Shown here: piece after piece, positions 60,819-64,000 of the stretch
How positions within the stretch are numbered: the first letter of the stretch is position 1
Layout: the number at the start of each line of letters is the position of its first letter
Assembly: GCA_028281495.1 (NCBI GenBank)
Contig: JANQJU010000044.1
Span: forward strand, 99,571 to 163,570
DNA: 64,000 bases
Direction of reading: 5' to 3'
Source of the DNA: SAR324 cluster bacterium
Lineage (GTDB): Bacteria; SAR324; NAC60-12
Position numbers and translations under genes: made by a program
The notes under the pieces: generated by a model
What the model was told of the DNA's origin: nothing
Database searches by the model: none
Seen by the model: the letters and a program-made list of their open reading frames with translations, nothing else

Positions 60819-61145
60819 ATGCAAACCGAATACGTTGAAGAGGCCTGCAAAGATTTGGTGCAAATCCTAAAATCGCAATTACCCCACCATGATCAAGAAT
60901 TGGTCGAAATGGTGGGCCTACAGTATTTCAGTGGCACGCTTTCCCGATTGTTGGCCCTATCCAAAGAATTGGAACGGGTTCCACGTCAATCGATTGACAT
61001 GAGCAAGTATGACTTACAGTTCAAGTTGATGTTTCCCGATTTCGTCGATCCGCAGCAGGTGGCGGTGATCCGAGAAAAAGCCGCTCAAATTATGGCTGGG
61101 TGCATGGATGAGATGATGGGAGCGATCAGCAATCAAGCTGACTGA
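60819..61145 (+). CDS. Small helical hypothetical protein, 108 aa
   Basis: No family is recognised. The protein is predicted mostly helical, with ACKDLVQILKSQLPHHDQEL, a middle segment with MSKYDLQFKLMFPDFVD, and a final helix with AAQIMAGCMDEMMGAI. No signal peptide or membrane helix is seen. AGAGGA lies a little far (about 9 nt) before the ATG at 60819. It follows the anthranilate synthase gene by 70 bp on the same strand and might share its transcript. Confidence 0.65.
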   Translation: MQTEYVEEACKDLVQILKSQLPHHDQELVEMVGLQYFSGTLSRLLALSKELERVPRQSIDMSKYDLQFKLMFPDFVDPQQVAVIREKAAQIMAGCMDEMMGAISNQAD

Positions 61146-61261
61146 AAAGGGCGGAGTGGGTCACTCGTAGGAGCAGTGTCCTGAAATGAAACACAAGGTG
61201 TGCAATTTTGCAGAAAAAGTGAGCATTGTCGTTGCCGATAAAGAGTCCTCAAAACGTGCCT

Positions 61262-61447
61262 TCACAGTCGGGCAATATCTAAGTGGCGATCATACACCGT
61301 CCGGGCAACTCTTTCATTAGGGCATGCCGCTACGTAGAAAAAATCCATCTCTTCGGTTTGTGTTGTGGTCTGTGGGGTGATGATCTTATTCCCCGTAATT
61401 TTTTCGATATAACAATAAAACGGTTGAAAAAGCGGTTGTCTTCGCAT
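61262..61447 (-). CDS. Small hypothetical protein, 61 aa
   Basis: A short open frame with an excellent AAAGGAG site at good spacing before ATG at 61447. The peptide has mixed composition with two Cys (FYCYIEK, AACPNE) and an Arg-rich end (ERVARTVYDRHLDIARL). No family is recognised. The good start site is the main support; codon use cannot be judged from so short a frame. Confidence 0.5.
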   Translation of the reverse strand: MRRQPLFQPFYCYIEKITGNKIITPQTTTQTEEMDFFYVAACPNERVARTVYDRHLDIARL

Positions 61448-61620
61448 GACGGTCTCCTTTCAAAAAAGCGTGATGGATGGGGGGTTGTTTCGATTAATGC
61501 AAAATCCGTGCATCGGGTATTGGTATAAACAGAATCCCCATGTTACATTAGTCGGTATATTGTAATGAAGCCTTACTATTCACAGACAAAATCGTTTGTC
61601 TCTAATATAGGAAATTTCGT

Positions 61621-63726
61621 ATGTCTGCCAATACTTCGCCTGCCTACACCAATCGTTTGATTCATGAAAAAAGCCCTTACTTGCTGCAACATGCTCATAA
61701 TCCAGTGGATTGGTATCCTTGGGGTTCAGAAGCATTTGAGGTGGCCCAACAGGAAGACAAAATCATCTTGGTCAGTATTGGCTATGCCACTTGCCATTGG
61801 TGTCATGTCATGGAACGCGAGTCGTTTGAAGATCCCGATCTCGCCCAGTATCTCAATACTCACTTTGTCCCCATCAAGGTAGATCGTGAAGAACGTCCAG
61901 ATGTCGACAAAATCTACATGGACGCACTGCATACTTTGAACCAACAAGGCGGGTGGCCTTTGAACATGTTCCTCACCCCCGAAGGAGAACCCTTCACCGG
62001 CGGGACTTACTTCCCGCCGGACAATCGCTATGGTCGGGGAAGTTTTCGCGGGGTTTTGGAAACGTTGGTCCAGATCTGGGAAAACGAGCGAGACCGCATC
62101 TATCAGGCCTCTGGCACCATTACGGCCCACTTGCGACAACAAGGAAACATTACGTCAAATGCTGAGGTTGATTTCGACTGGGGTGCCGAAGCCGCTGCGG
62201 TGAATTACTACAAACAGGCTTTTGACAACGAATATGGTGGCTTTGCCCTGCAATCCCAAAATAAATTCCCCCCCAGCATGGGGCTGATGCTGTTGTTGCG
62301 GGACTACCATCGCAGTGGCGACAAGGTCTCCTTGCATATGGTCGAATTCACTCTCCACAAGATGCGCTATGGAGGGATCTACGACCAACTCGGCGGCGGC
62401 CTGAGCCGTTACAGCACGGACTATGAATGGCTTGTGCCTCATTTTGAGAAGATGTTGTACGACAATGCCTTGTTCGTGTGGGCCTTGATCGAAACTTATC
62501 AAGTCACCCAAACTCCGTTCTACCAAGAAGCTGCGGAGGATGTGCTCACTTATATCGAACGCGACATGCTTTCCAAGGAAGGCGCTTTTTATTCTGCCGA
62601 AGATGCCGACAGTGAAGGCGAAGAAGGAAAGTTCTATCTATGGGATGAAGAAGAATTCATGGAGGTGCTTGGAACCGAAGTGGGAACACATGCTGCCGCT
62701 TATTGGGGAGTCACACGTCATGGAAATTTTGAAAACAACACCACCATCCTCCACAGCACTCATCCACTCGAAACCGTTGCTGAAAAATTAGGCATCCCTT
62801 CCCAGACACTTTCACAAAATATACAGCAGGCTCGCCAACAGTTGATGAGCGTTCGTGCCCAGCGGATTCGTCCACTCTGCGATGACAAAATCCTCACGTC
62901 CTGGAATGGATTGATGATTTCAGCCTTTGCTCGGGCTGCTCGGGTTTTCAACAATGCTCACTATGAAGCGATTGCGATCAATGCAGCGAAGTTCATTCTA
63001 GAACGGCTTGTCAATTCCCAAGGACGCTTGTTGAGACGCTATCGAGACGGCGAGGCGAGCTTTCTCGGTTACTTGAGCGATTATGCCCAATTGGCGATTG
63101 CCTGCTTGGATCTCTACGAACAAAATTATGATGTGTTTTGGTATCAAACCGCACAAGGGTTGCTCGAAGATGTCAACCAACTGTTCCATCACGAGCACGG
63201 TCCCTATTATGATACCGGCATTGATGCGGAGAAACTCTTGACGCGAAACATGGAAGGCTATGACGGAGTGGAACCTTCGGGCAACAGCGCTGCGGCATTA
63301 GCATTTCTGAAACTTGATGCGTATGGGGCTGCGGGTAGTTATTATGAAGACGCAAAGCGGATTCTCAATGGTTTTGAACAGCATCTCAAACGAGCTGGCG
63401 TGAGTTTCTCTGCCATGCATTGGGCCTTGCATTGGACCCTCAGTTCTCCCAAACAAGTGGTGATCGTGGGAGAGCGTGGGGATGCCGACACCGAAGCCTT
63501 GTTGGCCGTGGTGCGGCAAGGGTTTCATCCCAATACGGTGACGGCATTTGTTCCACAATCCAACCCCCATCCCGTCACCGAGGTCATTCCGGTAACCCAG
63601 AACCGGATTGCCGTGGATGGCAAAGCCACGGCTTATGTCTGCCAAAACATGACGTGCCAACTCCCCGTCCACACCCCGGATGCGCTTCAGGAGCAACTCA
63701 CCGATACCCCCGAGTTTGAAGCTTAA
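61621..63726 (+). CDS. DUF255 thioredoxin-fold protein (YyaL/SPATA20-like)
   Basis: The N-terminal domain (about 160 residues) is thioredoxin-like with CHWCHVME (Cys58, Cys61) and VKVDREERPDVD; GGWPLNMFLTP follows. The rest is an (alpha/alpha)6-type barrel like those of N-acylglucosamine epimerases (GGIYDQLGGGLSRYSTD, HFEKMLYDNAL, SWNGLMISAFARAA). Full-length relatives (about 680-800 residues) occur from bacteria to human SPATA20. The reaction is not known; a redox-linked enzyme is likely. AGGAAATTTCGT precedes the ATG. No signal peptide is seen. Confidence 0.92.
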   Translation: MSANTSPAYTNRLIHEKSPYLLQHAHNPVDWYPWGSEAFEVAQQEDKIILVSIGYATCHWCHVMERESFEDPDLAQYLNTHFVPIKVDREERPDVDKIYMDALHTLNQQGGWPLNMFLTPEGEPFTGGTYFPPDNRYGRGSFRGVLETLVQIWENERDRIYQASGTITAHLRQQGNITSNAEVDFDWGAEAAAVNYYKQAFDNEYGGFALQSQNKFPPSMGLMLLLRDYHRSGDKVSLHMVEFTLHKMRYGGIYDQLGGGLSRYSTDYEWLVPHFEKMLYDNALFVWALIETYQVTQTPFYQEAAEDVLTYIERDMLSKEGAFYSAEDADSEGEEGKFYLWDEEEFMEVLGTEVGTHAAAYWGVTRHGNFENNTTILHSTHPLETVAEKLGIPSQTLSQNIQQARQQLMSVRAQRIRPLCDDKILTSWNGLMISAFARAARVFNNAHYEAIAINAAKFILERLVNSQGRLLRRYRDGEASFLGYLSDYAQLAIACLDLYEQNYDVFWYQTAQGLLEDVNQLFHHEHGPYYDTGIDAEKLLTRNMEGYDGVEPSGNSAAALAFLKLDAYGAAGSYYEDAKRILNGFEQHLKRAGVSFSAMHWALHWTLSSPKQVVIVGERGDADTEALLAVVRQGFHPNTVTAFVPQSNPHPVTEVIPVTQNRIAVDGKATAYVCQNMTCQLPVHTPDALQEQLTDTPEFEA

Positions 63727-63810
63727 TGTCCTCTCTTCCTTTGTAATCTTTTCGAGTTTATAAACCTTCCCGCAATAGACGGGCCTATTCGAAACTGAAC
63801 GAGGGCGAAT

Positions 63811-64000
63811 TCATTTCTTAAATTTAGGATTCTTGGCAGCCCTCAATACAATCGAAGGCTGCTTGCCTTCTTCCTTAAACAATCGAAAATCTCCTTCTTG
63901 AATCACTTCTCGTTCCGCATCCCACGCATCCATCGCCGCATACAACTTCCGCATGTCCGACATCACTTTCTGATTCAATGACACCACCATCTCATCATCC
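63811..64000 (-). CDS. Hypothetical protein, C-terminal part
   Basis: A minus-strand frame is open from the window edge to TGA at 63811-63813, and ends with the basic tail IVLRAAKNPKFKK. The visible 62 residues are mainly helical (MRKLYAAMDAWDAEREVI) and rich in charged residues. The 5' part is outside the window, so no family can be given. It is convergent with the DUF255 gene, and the gap between them (63727-63810) holds only a weak CCCG/CGGG hairpin. Confidence 0.6.
   Translation of the reverse strand, partial: DDEMVVSLNQKVMSDMRKLYAAMDAWDAEREVIQEGDFRLFKEEGKQPSIVLRAAKNPKFKK

Overview
The window looks like chromosomal DNA of a free-living, motile or surface-sensing Gram-negative bacterium. 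The evidence is many lipobox signal peptides, predicted outer-membrane barrels, a chemoreceptor, a sigma-54 activator with its kinase, class III nucleotidyl cyclases fused to signalling modules, WD40 and caspase-like proteins, and clear Shine-Dalgarno sites (AGGAG or GAGG type) before most starts. Base composition looks close to even by eye. I see no rRNA, tRNA, CRISPR array, transposase or prophage gene. The mix of domains fits a large-genome proteobacterial or deltaproteobacterial-type lineage, but I cannot name the taxon from the sequence alone.

Layout. 1-540: end of a WD40 gene. 844-7528 (minus strand): a cluster of poorly known envelope genes (a membrane-anchored beta-sandwich repeat protein, a four-helix membrane protein, a lipoprotein, an exported SUMF1-like protein, a CheX-like DUF3334 protein and a small basic protein). 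7749-11656: a heterodimeric ABC exporter. 11805-12185: a small lipoprotein. 12456-16781 (minus): an exported WD40-caspase protein followed by a membrane-anchored TPR protein. 17007-20842: a PD-(D/E)XK-like protein, a DUF1801 protein and two short-chain dehydrogenases. 21091-22983: a YfbK-like von Willebrand A lipoprotein. 22980-25372 (minus): a serine hydrolase and a frameshifted lipoprotein. 25594-27081: an ECF sigma factor and an SRPBCC protein. 27144-30013 (minus): a copper-related MbnH/MbnP-type pair and a small membrane protein. 30371-33577: a Uma2-family protein, two small exported proteins and a matrixin-type metalloprotease. 33597-39683 (minus): a porin-like protein and a 1584-residue propeller sensor kinase with receiver and cyclase domains. 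40169-43077: an NtrB/NtrC-type pair. 43220-44806: a B12-binding radical SAM protein. 44826-47258 (minus): a second WD40 membrane protein. 47325-49115: a pseudo-receiver/PAS/cyclase protein. 49123-50832: a lipoprotein and a VOC protein. 51271-54120: a chemoreceptor. 54138-57526 (minus): an exported coiled-coil protein, a GNAT acetyltransferase and an OppF-like ATPase. 57677-63726: a glutamine amidotransferase, a fused anthranilate synthase, small proteins and a DUF255 thioredoxin-fold protein. 63811-64000: the end of a further minus-strand gene.

Functional themes. Signalling dominates: two related class III cyclases with the same linker and C-terminal tail, two histidine kinases, a sigma-54 activator with a doubled Fis-type DNA-binding end, an ECF sigma factor and a chemoreceptor. 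A second theme is envelope proteins with repeats (WD40, TPR, Reg_prop propeller, carboxypeptidase-regulatory-like). The best candidates for under-described biology are the exported WD40-caspase plus TPR pair, the MbnP/MbnH-type pair with its small upstream membrane protein, the propeller-kinase-receiver-cyclase fusion, and the uncharacterised envelope cluster at 844-6984.

A striking feature is the frequency of short tandem duplications in the gaps between genes (units of 14, 15, 21, 23, 26, 31, 39 and 51 bp). Two of these copy the 3' end of a gene together with its stop codon.
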